Source: Acidaminococcus massiliensis (lineage in GTDB: Bacteria; Bacillota; Negativicutes; Acidaminococcales; Acidaminococcaceae). Taken from it: a stretch of DNA of 64,000 nt. Below the pieces are notes generated by a model. It did not search any database. It was given only the letters and a program-made list of their open reading frames with translations, and was not told where the DNA came from. Location of the stretch: assembly GCF_900095825.1 (NCBI RefSeq), contig NZ_LT608315.1, positions 572,318 through 636,317 of the forward strand. The letters are read 5' to 3'. The translations under genes and the position numbers were made by a program. This document shows, piece after piece, positions 1 to 8,512 of the stretch (positions are counted from its first letter, which is position 1; each line of letters begins with the position of its first letter).

Positions 1-659
1 ATATGTTCCCGCAGGTAATTGACCCCTACATCCATCAGTTCCACGGCGTCCAAGGCACTCCGGCCGTTCTGGGGAGCTGCCGCCGCATGGGCCGCCCGGC
101 CCCGAAAAGAAAAAGACGCCTGGATATTGGCCTGGTTGGATCCCACCATCACTTCGTTCTGGGTCCCCGGATGCCAGGTCAGTGCCCCATCTACATCTTG
201 GAAGAGCCCTTCCCTGACCATATAGGTCTTGCCGCTGCCCCCTTCTTCCGCCGGACAGCCATACACCCGTACTGTCCCTTTCCCAGGGTGATCCTCCAGG
301 TATGCCTTCAGCAGGAGTCCGGCGCCGGCTGCTGCTGTTCCCAGAAGGGAATGGCCGCAGCCATGGCCGTTGGCACAGTCTTTCCGGGGCAGAGGACGGA
401 AGGTCCCTGCTTCCTGGCTGAGTCCGGACAAAGCATCATATTCTCCCAGGATGGCGATCACGGGCTTCCCCGTACCATATTCTGCCAGGAAAGCCGTGGG
501 CATATGGGCCAAGCCTCGGGTGATCCGGAAACCGTGCCGCTCCAGCAACCCGGCCATGGCTTCTGCCGAACGGAACTCCCGGAATTTCAGTTCCGCGGCA
601 TCCCAGATCAGGTCATTCAGTTCTGTCAGTTCTTTTTCATAGGGTTCCAGCCCCTCCAT
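1..659 (-). CDS. AbgB-like M20 amidohydrolase (N-terminal part)
   Basis: Metal-dependent M20-family amidohydrolase resembling the AbgB subunit that cleaves p-aminobenzoyl-glutamate and related N-acyl amino acids. The reading frame is open to the left edge, so about 219 N-terminal residues are present and the C-terminus lies outside the window. Visible family motifs are GEYDALSGLSQEAG, the metal-site stretch NGHGCGHSLLGTAA, PAEEGGSGKTYMV and TWHPG. The start ATG at 659 follows an AAGGAGGGG Shine-Dalgarno. It is the last visible gene of a minus-strand series asparaginase - GTPase - GTPase - amidohydrolase, 57 bp after the second GTPase. The family is clear; the exact substrate is not. Confidence 0.85.
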   Translation of the reverse strand, partial: MEGLEPYEKELTELNDLIWDAAELKFREFRSAEAMAGLLERHGFRITRGLAHMPTAFLAEYGTGKPVIAILGEYDALSGLSQEAGTFRPLPRKDCANGHGCGHSLLGTAAAGAGLLLKAYLEDHPGKGTVRVYGCPAEEGGSGKTYMVREGLFQDVDGALTWHPGTQNEVMVGSNQANIQASFSFRGRAAHAAAAPQNGRSALDAVELMDVGVNYLREH

Positions 660-716
660 AGGTCCCCTCCTTTTTATAAACAACTGTTGTACGATGATTG
701 TAGGACACTGGTTGTT

Positions 717-1763
717 TTACTTTTCCCGCCGGGCGTCCAGTTCCTCCAGCAGCCTTTCCCTGGCCAGGTCGTAGCAGGCATCGATGTAGGCCTGTCCAGC
801 CTGCCGGACCAGCTGATACCCCAAAAAGGCAGAAGCGGCCTGTCCTACCACCGGGACCGCTTTCAGGAAACTCCTGGCAGCGAATTTCCGCCCCAAGGTC
901 TTGATGATCACCTTGATGCCTTCCTTGCTCATCCCTCCCAGGATCATGGCCTTGTGCCCCAAAGAAACCTTCCGGCTGCTGTGGACCACTTCTGGCGTGA
1001 TGCCAAAGGCCTCCCGGATACATCCGTACATCTGATAGAGGATCAGCAGATCCACCGCTGCATCCACCCCGATGATGGGATTGACACCATTGTAGGCCGC
1101 ATACGCACAGCTGCGGCGCACATAGCTCCGGGCCGCTTCCCGTTTGGCATCCAGCTGTTCCCGGGTCCTGGCTTCCGCTGTCAGGATGTATTTTTCCCGC
1201 CGGGCCGCCGGCATCTTTGCCATAATGGCGTCATTCAACTCTGCCAAGCCGGCAGGGGCATCCTGGCGGGAGCAGACAAAGACCAGGGTGAAATCTTCCC
1301 GTCCCAGCTGTGCGGCTACGTCGTTCCGGATGGCCTCCTCGCTTTCTTCCAGGCTCATGCCTTCCTCATAGATCAGATCCGTCTTGTTCCGCACGAAGAT
1401 GCAGGGCTTCCCATGGGCTGTCAGCTGCCGGAACAGTTCCGTATCTCCCTGATGGAGCTTGTCGGAGAACACACACAAGAACAGGTCATACGCCAGGAGA
1501 TGGAACTGCTCCAGGAAATCTTTCCAGGGAAAGGTCTGGGTCCCATATCCAGGCAGATCGATGAAGGTGGCATCTCCATGCTCCACCAGGAGCGGTTCCC
1601 GGGTAGTATCTGTTTCCACCCCCACAGGAGCCGCCTGATAGCCGCAGATGGCATTGATCAGGCTGGATTTTCCGGAGCCGGGCTGACCGAAAAGGACGAT
1701 GCTCACATTCTCTTCATCCAGTTTTTTCAGTTTTTCTCTGATTGCATTTCCGTCACTTGTCAT
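717..1763 (-). CDS. IRG-like GTPase, second of a tandem pair
   Basis: Predicted P-loop GTPase of 348 residues. The G1 motif GQPGSGKSS is at about residues 26-34, G3 DLPGYGT at 69-75 and G4 NKTD at 126-129. The spacing DLPGxGTxxFP...FL...YDLFLCV...FVRNKTD resembles the immunity-related GTPase (IRG/IIGP) group more than Era or dynamin. The C-terminal half is helical, with small hydrophobic stretches (VNPIIGVDAAVDLL, AVPVVGQAASAF) that could touch membranes. I chose the ATG at 1763, not an earlier one, because it overlaps the upstream stop as ATGA and so is probably translationally coupled. It is a paralogue of the gene just upstream. Cellular role unknown. Confidence 0.75.
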   Translation of the reverse strand: MTSDGNAIREKLKKLDEENVSIVLFGQPGSGKSSLINAICGYQAAPVGVETDTTREPLLVEHGDATFIDLPGYGTQTFPWKDFLEQFHLLAYDLFLCVFSDKLHQGDTELFRQLTAHGKPCIFVRNKTDLIYEEGMSLEESEEAIRNDVAAQLGREDFTLVFVCSRQDAPAGLAELNDAIMAKMPAARREKYILTAEARTREQLDAKREAARSYVRRSCAYAAYNGVNPIIGVDAAVDLLILYQMYGCIREAFGITPEVVHSSRKVSLGHKAMILGGMSKEGIKVIIKTLGRKFAARSFLKAVPVVGQAASAFLGYQLVRQAGQAYIDACYDLARERLLEELDARREK

Positions 1764-2818
1764 GGTTCCCCCATCTGGATCTCTGCCCGGAGCCGTTCCA
1801 GAGCATACCGGTAACAAGCATCGATATACTTCTGCCCCAGGAAATAGAGACTCCCTGCATTGAAGCCCATTACGGCGGCACCGCCCACCACGGGGATTGC
1901 CTTGGCTGCCCTGCCTGAGGCCTTCTTCCGGAGCAGCCAGGTCAGTCCTTTGGTGACCCGTTCTCCAGTGACCCCTTCTGCCAGTTTCTTCACGATCTGG
2001 GAACTGGGCCCTTCCGGCTGCACCTCTTTCTCATTGACCCCGAACGCTTCCCGGATGGACCGGTACAGCCCCTTCAGGATCTGGGCATCCAAGGCCGCAT
2101 CCATCCCGATCACCGGATTCAAGCCGTTGGCTGCCGCCAGTACCATGAACTTTTTCAAAGACCGTTCTGCGCTGGCCCGTTTCACCAGCAGCGCTGCTTC
2201 CGTATAGGCTTTGGCATGGCGGAAAAACCGATCCCTCCGGGCTTCCGGCAGGAGCATCCCCATGGCCGTTTCCAATTCTGGGAGCCCCCGCTCTGCCGCA
2301 GGCTTATTCCGCCGGCAGCTGGTGAACACCACTTTTTCCCGGGGACCCACCAAGCTATGGACATCCTGCAGGATCCGGCGTTCCAGCTCTTCCCGGCTGC
2401 AGGACGGATCATAGAGCCCGTCGCATTTATTCCGGACAAAGAGACATACCCGGCCGGTCCGGGCGATTTTCCCGAAGAAATCCACATCCGCCCGATGGAG
2501 CTTTCCAGCAAAGACACACAGGAACAGATCGTACTGGAGGGGATTGAATGCACTGAAATAGGCATTTTCCGGGAATGCACTGGTATCATAGCCGGGCAGG
2601 TCCACATAGATCACATCAGGACATTCCACGATCTGGGCCTGCCGGGTAGTATCCGTGGCCTGGCTGACCCGGGCCACCCTCTGTCCCGCCAGTTCATTGA
2701 TCAGGGAACTTTTCCCGGCTCCTGGCTGTCCGAACAGGCAGATCTTGATTTTATGATCCCGCTCCCGCTGCCAGGCCTGCAGGAACTGGGCTACGATGGC
2801 TTTGGTGTCCCCTGCCAT
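1760..2818 (-). CDS. IRG-like GTPase, first of a tandem pair
   Basis: Predicted GTPase of 352 residues, paralogous along its whole length to the next gene. G1 GQPGAGKSS is near residues 30-38, DLPGYDT at 73-79 and NKCD at 130-133. A C-terminal helical part follows (GLNPVIGMDAALDAQIL, AIPVVGGAAVMGF). The start was set at 2818 because AAAGGAGGCG precedes it; a longer frame reading back to 2848 would run into the asparaginase gene. It begins 13 bp after ansA and overlaps the next GTPase by 4 bp, so the three are likely one transcript. IRG proteins in animals act on vacuole membranes; what the bacterial homologues do here cannot be told from sequence. Confidence 0.75.
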   Translation of the reverse strand: MAGDTKAIVAQFLQAWQRERDHKIKICLFGQPGAGKSSLINELAGQRVARVSQATDTTRQAQIVECPDVIYVDLPGYDTSAFPENAYFSAFNPLQYDLFLCVFAGKLHRADVDFFGKIARTGRVCLFVRNKCDGLYDPSCSREELERRILQDVHSLVGPREKVVFTSCRRNKPAAERGLPELETAMGMLLPEARRDRFFRHAKAYTEAALLVKRASAERSLKKFMVLAAANGLNPVIGMDAALDAQILKGLYRSIREAFGVNEKEVQPEGPSSQIVKKLAEGVTGERVTKGLTWLLRKKASGRAAKAIPVVGGAAVMGFNAGSLYFLGQKYIDACYRYALERLRAEIQMGEP

Positions 2819-2831
2819 TTTACCGCCTCCT

Positions 2832-3770
2832 TTATTCCGGCTGTTCATTGGCCAGGCTCCACATGAGCCGGGTCACAGCCGCTTCCAAGGTCATAGGACC
2901 GCCGGATTCTACTCCGGCCTGGGCCGCCAGGATCCCCATGGGATACAGGGACAGGTCCACTCCATCAAACAGGCACTGGCTGACACAGACCACTTTCACT
3001 CCTTTTTTCACCGCACGGCGGATAGCCGGCAGGAAGTTCTGCTGTTCCGTGTTCACCCCTCCGGCTCCGTAACATTCCAGCACCAGGCCCTTATACCCCC
3101 GGTCCACTGCATAATCGATGATATCCGGCTTCAGTCCAGGAGTCATGGTCACCGCCATGACCCTGGGTTCCAGTTTTTCTTCCACCCGGAAGCCTCCCAC
3201 ATTTTCCCGGCTGGGCAGGTTCTTTTTGACCCCTTCTTTACCGAAATAGAGGACCGGCGCCTCGTTGACACTTTCGAAAGCATTGGGATTCCGGGTAAAG
3301 ATCTTCTTGGCACAGTCTCCCTTGATCACCTTGTTCCCAAAAGCCACAAATACGCCCGGAAGGCCGCTGGCCGCCACGGAAAAAGCCAGTTCCAGGTTGC
3401 TCCGGGCATCGCTGTTGGTCAGGCTCAGGGGCACTTGGGCTCCGGTGAGGACCACCGGCTTCCCCAGATTGATCAGCATCCGGCAGAGAGCGCTGGACGT
3501 GTAAGCCAGGGTATCCGTACCATGGGTCAGGACAAAGGCATCATAATCGCTGTAATTGTCTCCGATCAGACGGGCCCAGGCACTCCAGTGGGCCGGTTCC
3601 AGATTGCTGCTGTCCAGGAGGGTCAGATCCCGCACTGTGATTTCCCCCAAAGTCCGGAGCTCGGGCACCTGTTTCAGGATGTCCTCCCCCTTCAATGTCG
3701 GTTCCAGTCCATCATCCGTCACCGTACAGGCAATGGTTCCTCCGGTGGTCAGAAAAAGTATTTTTTTCAT
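2832..3770 (-). CDS. ansA: Type I L-asparaginase
   Basis: Hydrolyses L-asparagine to aspartate and ammonia. The 312 residues carry both signature threonine motifs: TTGGTIA at residues 8-14 (nucleophile Thr12) and THGTDT at 82-87, plus VVLTGAQVPL. No signal peptide is visible, which fits the cytoplasmic type I (AnsA) enzymes. The ATG at 3770 is preceded by AAGGAG at a slightly long distance. Upstream lies a TATAAT-like -10 on the minus strand near 3820. It is the first gene of the ansA-GTPase-GTPase-amidohydrolase cluster, so amino-acid release is the only obvious theme of the outer genes. Confidence 0.93.
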   Translation of the reverse strand: MKKILFLTTGGTIACTVTDDGLEPTLKGEDILKQVPELRTLGEITVRDLTLLDSSNLEPAHWSAWARLIGDNYSDYDAFVLTHGTDTLAYTSSALCRMLINLGKPVVLTGAQVPLSLTNSDARSNLELAFSVAASGLPGVFVAFGNKVIKGDCAKKIFTRNPNAFESVNEAPVLYFGKEGVKKNLPSRENVGGFRVEEKLEPRVMAVTMTPGLKPDIIDYAVDRGYKGLVLECYGAGGVNTEQQNFLPAIRRAVKKGVKVVCVSQCLFDGVDLSLYPMGILAAQAGVESGGPMTLEAAVTRLMWSLANEQPE

Positions 3771-3880
3771 GGATTTTTGGTTCTCCTTGTCCTATAATCT
3801 TATCAAAATAATTATATCATATGTGTCCGGTTCGGACAGAGGAAGTGGGACGGTTTCAAGAAATTTCACGGTTGTATAAG

Positions 3881-3901
3881 GTTGTTTTGTAATAAAACAA
3901 C
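3881..3901. repeat. GTTGTTTT inverted repeat upstream of the M48 gene
   Basis: Eight-base arms GTTGTTTT and AAAACAAC are separated by five bases. This lies in the divergent intergenic region between ansA and the M48 protease, next to a TATAAG element that could be a -10. It could be an operator or a small hairpin in the leader of the protease mRNA. Similar ACAAC/GTTGT elements are at 680-690 and 15303-15316. Confidence 0.35.
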
Positions 3902-3955
3902 GATTGTTTTGTGGTTGTTTCTTTCTTTTTTGTTACTTTCGAAAGGGATGTTTTT

Positions 3956-5164
3956 ATGGAATGTCGGCTGACCCAGAAACTGAAAAAGAAACTTTTCCCC
4001 GTTCTGTCAGGACTGCTGCTCACCAGTGCCTTCACCCTGTCCCCGGCAGCCCTGCCGGCAGCGGAAGCCTTTGACTGGAGCAATGCCATCGGCTCCGTGA
4101 TCCTGGTTTCCGCCCAATACAGCATGCTGAACAAACAAGTGGCCTACTTGGACGGCAAGGGACGAGGCGAATACCTGGAACAGATCAAGGGACAGGAGGG
4201 CGTCAACGAGGATCCAGAAGCCAATGCCATGCTGGACCGGGTCATGGGACGGCTTTCCACAGCCATTGCCAAGACGGACCCCTCCATCGAAAAGAATCCC
4301 TATCATTATTTCGTCAACGACAGCACCAAATTCAATGCCTACTGTACCTTGGGACACAATGTATCCGTCAATATCGGCCTGTTCACCACCCTGAACTACA
4401 ACGAAGATGAATTGGCCTTCGTCCTAGGCCACGAACTGGGCCATGGGGAACAGCATGACCCGGCCAACGGCGTCAAACGGACTTTCCCCATCGCGCTCCT
4501 GGCAGCAGTGGCTGGCAGCCAAAGCAATATGCTGGAAGCGGTGGGCACCAATCTTTTGGCCAACCTGGGCAGCGCCAAACTGGTGACCCTGCCCATGGAA
4601 AAGAAAGCCGATGTGCTGGGCTTTACCTACGCTACAGAAGCAGGATACAACCCAGGAGCCGGCAGTGCCCTCTGGCAGCGGGTGATGGAAAAGATGGGCA
4701 ACAACCGGGAAACCTTCCTGGGAACCATCTTCATGCCCAGCGACCATCCCAACAACGGATCCCGCCGGGACAAGTATACCCAGCGGATGTATGAATACAG
4801 CGGAAAACATGTGAACGTGGATAAAAAGACTGGGGCCATCCTAGTGAACAAGAAAGACCTGGGCTTGGTCCAGCCCGGAGGCGATATGAGCAGCCGGGAA
4901 CGGACCTATCTGGTAGCCGGCAGCCTGGCCAAAGTTTACCATGACCAACCTTCCATACAACCTTCTGCTGAACAGGACGGAACCAATCTCTACTTCGGCG
5001 GCCAGCGGATCATGAGCCTTCAATATAGGGACAACGGAGCAGAATGGGCGGAAAAGCTGAACGCAGCAGTTGGAAAGAAAAAAGAAAAACAACTGGCTGA
5101 ACAACCAGTTGTTTTGAAGGGAAAAGGGGCTGTCGATTTGCTTCCTGCCTCAATCGGCCATTGA
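3956..5164 (+). CDS. Secreted M48 family zinc metalloprotease
   Basis: Zinc metallopeptidase of the M48 (HtpX/LoiP/BepA-like) family, 402 residues. An N-terminal hydrophobic segment at about residues 13-35 ending in PAAEAF looks like a signal peptide, so it probably acts in the periplasm on envelope proteins. The catalytic motif HELGH is at 159-163, and the third zinc ligand is probably Glu215 in EKKADVLGF. The start ATG at 3956 was preferred over a frame beginning at 3911 because GAAAGGGA lies just upstream and the signal peptide then begins correctly. The gene stands alone on the plus strand in a minus-strand region. Confidence 0.85.
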   Translation: MECRLTQKLKKKLFPVLSGLLLTSAFTLSPAALPAAEAFDWSNAIGSVILVSAQYSMLNKQVAYLDGKGRGEYLEQIKGQEGVNEDPEANAMLDRVMGRLSTAIAKTDPSIEKNPYHYFVNDSTKFNAYCTLGHNVSVNIGLFTTLNYNEDELAFVLGHELGHGEQHDPANGVKRTFPIALLAAVAGSQSNMLEAVGTNLLANLGSAKLVTLPMEKKADVLGFTYATEAGYNPGAGSALWQRVMEKMGNNRETFLGTIFMPSDHPNNGSRRDKYTQRMYEYSGKHVNVDKKTGAILVNKKDLGLVQPGGDMSSRERTYLVAGSLAKVYHDQPSIQPSAEQDGTNLYFGGQRIMSLQYRDNGAEWAEKLNAAVGKKKEKQLAEQPVVLKGKGAVDLLPASIGH

Positions 5165-5296
5165 CATTTGACCAATGACAGGGGGGTGGAAGAGGTTTGA
5201 TCACACCCCTTCAGTCATAAAATCAGAAGTTGGAAGTCTGCTGCAGAAAATCGATTCCTACGAACTTATTCCGCAGATTTTATGATATTGAACCGA

Positions 5297-6700
5297 TTAA
5301 ATTTCTGCTGTTTCATGATAAGTGAAAAGCGAAACAATGATCAAAAGAACAACTGAGAGCAATGAACTTGCGATATCTACGGGAATTCCCAGAAAAGAGA
5401 CTCCATGCCAGCCCAATGCAACAAAGAACAATCCCCCCAGAAGCCCGGCAAAGGCACCTTGCCGGGTTGCTTTTTTCCAAAGCAGCCCACAGACTACCGG
5501 TGCAAAGACTCCGGCAGTGAACAAGGTATAAGAAGAATTCAGTACAGCTAGGACGGAAGGAATGGCTAAAGCGATGACGGTAGAAACGATTCCCACCGCA
5601 ACCGTCATGATTTTGGACAGTCGCAGCAGTTTCTGCTGGGTTTGCTGGTCTTTCAGATCATCTTTGCAAAGATACCGCACATAAATGTCATTCACCACAT
5701 GAGAAGTTGCCGCTGTAAGGATGGAATCCGCTGTTGAAACCACTGCTGCAATGATAGCCGCCAATGTAAATCCGGAAAAAACAGGAGGCAGCATGGCCCT
5801 GATGATGGTTGGAATCGCAAGAGAAGGATTGGAAAGCTGAGGAAAGAGACCTCTGGCTGCCATTCCCAAAATCACAGGAAAAGCACAGATAATCAGCAGG
5901 CAGATACAGGAAAGTACAGCAGAACGATAGGCTGTACGGGTATCTTTGGCCGCGAAAAACCGCTGATACACATCCTGTCCGATCAAAGTGTAGATAAACA
6001 TAGGAAGGATCAGCCAAAGGACATAGGAAGGCTGGGTCCCCTGCAAAAGATGGAAATAATTGGAAGGCACGTTCGCCGCTTCTATTTGGGCAATGACAGA
6101 ACTCCACCCTCCTCCCTTATAAATGATGAAACACGCCGCGGAAATCAGACCCAGGGCTGCAACAATGATTTGGATGAAATCCGTAACCGTCACTGCCCAC
6201 AAACCACCGAAAGCCGTGAAGCCAACAAAAAATGCAGATACAATGATTGCACAAACGGTTGTATTACCAATCCCCAAAGAGGCCAGGATACTTCCTGCGG
6301 AATTGATCTGTCCTGCCAAAATCCCCAACAAAGCCAATAGGGATAAAATCGTAGTCAGAAGCCGGAGCAGGGGACTTTGATAGCGGTTCTCCATGATTTC
6401 TGTTACCGTATAGACTCTCATCCCTTCCATTTTTTTCAAAACGAGGCAGACAGCCAAAATCCCCACAGCCCCTGCAATAGGACTCCAATAGGAACTGGCC
6501 CCCATTTGGTAGGCTTCGCTTCCCACCCCGATGACATAACCTCCTCCAAAATAAGTTGCCACCAGGGTCCCTGTAGCCAGGCCAAGGCCCAATCGACGTC
6601 CTGCCAATAAGTAGTCATCAATTGTGTTATTGAATTTATTGCAATAAATTCCAACCCCAAAAATAGCTATAAGATAAAAAATGATGATTGCCAGTTCCAT
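5297..6700 (-). CDS. Sodium:solute symporter family permease
   Basis: Integral membrane permease of the SSS (PutP/PanF-like) family, 467 residues with about 12-13 hydrophobic helices. Family features include the early DDYLLAGRRLGLG segment and the GGLWAVTVTDFIQ and VVSTADSILTAATSH stretches that help form the Na+ and substrate sites. The ATG at 6700 has GGGAGGTG eight bases upstream and is preferred to one seven codons earlier. It starts 54 bp after the ammonia-lyase-like gene on the same strand, so it most likely imports that enzyme's substrate. The substrate cannot be read from the sequence; histidine or a related compound is inference. Confidence 0.88.
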   Translation of the reverse strand: MELAIIIFYLIAIFGVGIYCNKFNNTIDDYLLAGRRLGLGLATGTLVATYFGGGYVIGVGSEAYQMGASSYWSPIAGAVGILAVCLVLKKMEGMRVYTVTEIMENRYQSPLLRLLTTILSLLALLGILAGQINSAGSILASLGIGNTTVCAIIVSAFFVGFTAFGGLWAVTVTDFIQIIVAALGLISAACFIIYKGGGWSSVIAQIEAANVPSNYFHLLQGTQPSYVLWLILPMFIYTLIGQDVYQRFFAAKDTRTAYRSAVLSCICLLIICAFPVILGMAARGLFPQLSNPSLAIPTIIRAMLPPVFSGFTLAAIIAAVVSTADSILTAATSHVVNDIYVRYLCKDDLKDQQTQQKLLRLSKIMTVAVGIVSTVIALAIPSVLAVLNSSYTLFTAGVFAPVVCGLLWKKATRQGAFAGLLGGLFFVALGWHGVSFLGIPVDIASSLLSVVLLIIVSLFTYHETAEI

Positions 6701-6754
6701 ATACGGACACCTCCCTGTCAAACTCCGTATTCCTCCGGGAATTTCCCAAAGGGA

Positions 6755-8317
6755 TCAAAACAGCAGTTTTCCGATCTGCTTTTCAACCAAAGCAATCAGG
6801 GACCCATTCCGGACCTCAGCAAGGATCCAGACAATATCAGGATACAAGAAACGATCGTTTTCTACAAAAGGTACTTCCCGACGCACATAGTCCCGGACTG
6901 TCTGGACTACAGGAGATGGTTCCAGTGGCTTGAGGAAATCCAGGGCCTGCAGTGCCACATAGATTTCAATGGCCACCATATACTGGAATTTTTCCACGGC
7001 CTTCATGGCCTTTTTGGATGCATAGTAGGCCATGGAAACTGGATCTTCCTGATTGGCACAGGTAGAGATGCTGTCAATGGTCACTGGGATGGCCAGATGT
7101 TTCAGTTCATTCTGCAGCCCGGCAGAAGTATACTGGGTAATCATAAGACCGCTGTTCAATCCGGGATTTTTCACCAAAAAAGCAGGCAGACCGTCATTCA
7201 GGTTCCGGTTGAGCATCCGGTCGGTGGCTCTTTCCACCAAATTCCCCAGAATAGCACAAGCCATAGCAATCATGTCCGCATGTTCTCCCACATAGGTCCC
7301 GTCGAAATTGCCGCACATGAGAGCAACACCGTCCTGTTCCCCTGTAGCAAAGATTTCCGGATTGTCGCTGATGGAATGCATTTCATCCAGGATGACTTCA
7401 TACGCTTCTTTGATCAGCTTATTGGCAGCGCCCTGGATATGGGCCATGGAACGAAGCACATAACAGTCCTGTACTTTATGATCTCTGTATTTTTCCATAA
7501 TGGCGCTGCCTGCCAGGATCTTGCGGAGATTGGCCGCCGCATTCTGCTCTTCTTCATGGAGCTTCATGGCATGGATCCTCGGATCCAGGGCTTTGGTCGT
7601 CCCACGCAGCGCCTCATAGCAGAGTGCTCCGGCAATTTCTGCAGTCTGCACGCTGAGGATGGATTCATACAATGCCAAAAGCCCCAGGGCCGTTACCGTA
7701 ATGGTCCCATTGAGCATGGAAAGACCTTCTTTGTAAGACAGTTTGACAGGCTTCAGCCCGTATTTTTGCAAAATCATCCCGGCAGGAAAAGTCCTTCCAT
7801 TTTCATAAATCTTCCCTTCTCCAATATACGCCATGGCCAGATGCCCCTCCACGCCCAAATAACCGACGGACCCTTCCCCCGGAGCAAAGGGGATCAAATC
7901 CTGGTTCAGCATCTGGCGGATCAGTTCCAGTGTTTCCAGCCGGATCCCAGAATGGCCTTTCCCTGCATTCAGGATGGTCATCAGCATGATGGCCCGTACC
8001 TGTTCCCGGTTGAGGGGCTCTCCTACAGCCACAGAATGAGTCCGGACGATATTCTCCTGAAGGGTTTCCGCATCCTTGGGTGAAATGGTGTAGCGGACAT
8101 TTTCGCCAAATCCAGTGGTTACGCCATAGATGATCCTTCCCTCCTGCAGGAACCGTTCCAGGAGTTTCCGATTCTCATTGACCTTGTCCTTCATTACCTG
8201 AGAAAATTCGAGTATTGCACCAAATTTGGCAACAGCAATGAATTCTTCCAAAGAAGGTTTGCAGTCCGTCAGTACAACCTTTTGGATTTTTCTTGCATTT
8301 CTTACTGAAATCATCAT
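6755..8317 (-). CDS. hutH: Histidine/aromatic ammonia-lyase family protein lacking the MIO triad
   Basis: Member of the HAL/PAL/TAL ammonia-lyase family, 520 residues. Most active-site positions of classic HutH are kept: Tyr64 in YGVTTGFG, Asn203 in LNGT, Tyr286 and Arg289 in QDCYVLR, Phe338 in GNFDG, and Gln423-Glu424 in ANQED. The segment that normally reads GSVGASGDLAP reads GSVGYLGVEGH at 149-159. The Ala-Ser-Gly that cyclises to the electrophilic MIO cofactor is therefore replaced by Tyr-Leu-Gly (codons 7853-7861), and the loop is about three residues shorter. Family membership is certain; ordinary histidase chemistry is doubtful. Start 8317 has AAGGAGAGG upstream. No hutU or hutI is nearby. 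Transcription is probably from the sigma-54 promoter at 8367-8382. Confidence 0.85.
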   Translation of the reverse strand: MMISVRNARKIQKVVLTDCKPSLEEFIAVAKFGAILEFSQVMKDKVNENRKLLERFLQEGRIIYGVTTGFGENVRYTISPKDAETLQENIVRTHSVAVGEPLNREQVRAIMLMTILNAGKGHSGIRLETLELIRQMLNQDLIPFAPGEGSVGYLGVEGHLAMAYIGEGKIYENGRTFPAGMILQKYGLKPVKLSYKEGLSMLNGTITVTALGLLALYESILSVQTAEIAGALCYEALRGTTKALDPRIHAMKLHEEEQNAAANLRKILAGSAIMEKYRDHKVQDCYVLRSMAHIQGAANKLIKEAYEVILDEMHSISDNPEIFATGEQDGVALMCGNFDGTYVGEHADMIAMACAILGNLVERATDRMLNRNLNDGLPAFLVKNPGLNSGLMITQYTSAGLQNELKHLAIPVTIDSISTCANQEDPVSMAYYASKKAMKAVEKFQYMVAIEIYVALQALDFLKPLEPSPVVQTVRDYVRREVPFVENDRFLYPDIVWILAEVRNGSLIALVEKQIGKLLF

Positions 8318-8366
8318 GGGATCCTCTCCTTTTCCATTTATGGATTTTCTCACCTGCCTTTTTCCA

Positions 8367-8382
8367 TGCAAATTCCGTGCCA
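8367..8382 (-). promoter_or_regulatory. Sigma-54 (-24/-12) promoter of the ammonia-lyase operon
   Basis: Read on the minus strand the site is TGGCACGGAATTTGCA. This matches the RpoN consensus TGGCAC-N5-TTGC, with exactly ten bases between the invariant GG and GC. It lies about 50 bp upstream of the ammonia-lyase start and about 125 bp downstream of the end of a gene for a sigma-54 activator. Expected transcription start is near 8357. Confidence 0.85.
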
Positions 8383-8447
8383 ATGCCAATTCTACACTTC
8401 GTCAGCCGCCGCAGCTCTACCCAGCCCGTCCCAAAGCCATCCTTCAA

Positions 8448-8481
8448 AAAAAATTGCCCTCCATCAGGAGAGCAATTTTTT
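8448..8481. terminator. Bidirectional intrinsic terminator
   Basis: Fifteen-base arms AAAAAATTGCCCTCC and GGAGAGCAATTTTTT, with one mismatch and a four-base loop, give a hairpin flanked by A and T runs. It ends transcription of the regulator gene and insulates it from the promoter at 8367-8382. Confidence 0.8.
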
Positions 8482-8488
8482 GTCTGAA

Positions 8489-8512
8489 AAATAATTTAGC
8501 GCCAAATTATTT
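8489..8512. promoter_or_regulatory. Palindrome, candidate upstream activator site
   Basis: Perfect nine-base arms AAATAATTT and AAATTATTT flank AGCGCC. The site is about 110 bp upstream of the sigma-54 promoter, a usual distance for an enhancer. It overlaps the last codons and TAA stop of the regulator gene. It may bind the Fis-type HTH of that regulator; this is inference. Confidence 0.45.
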
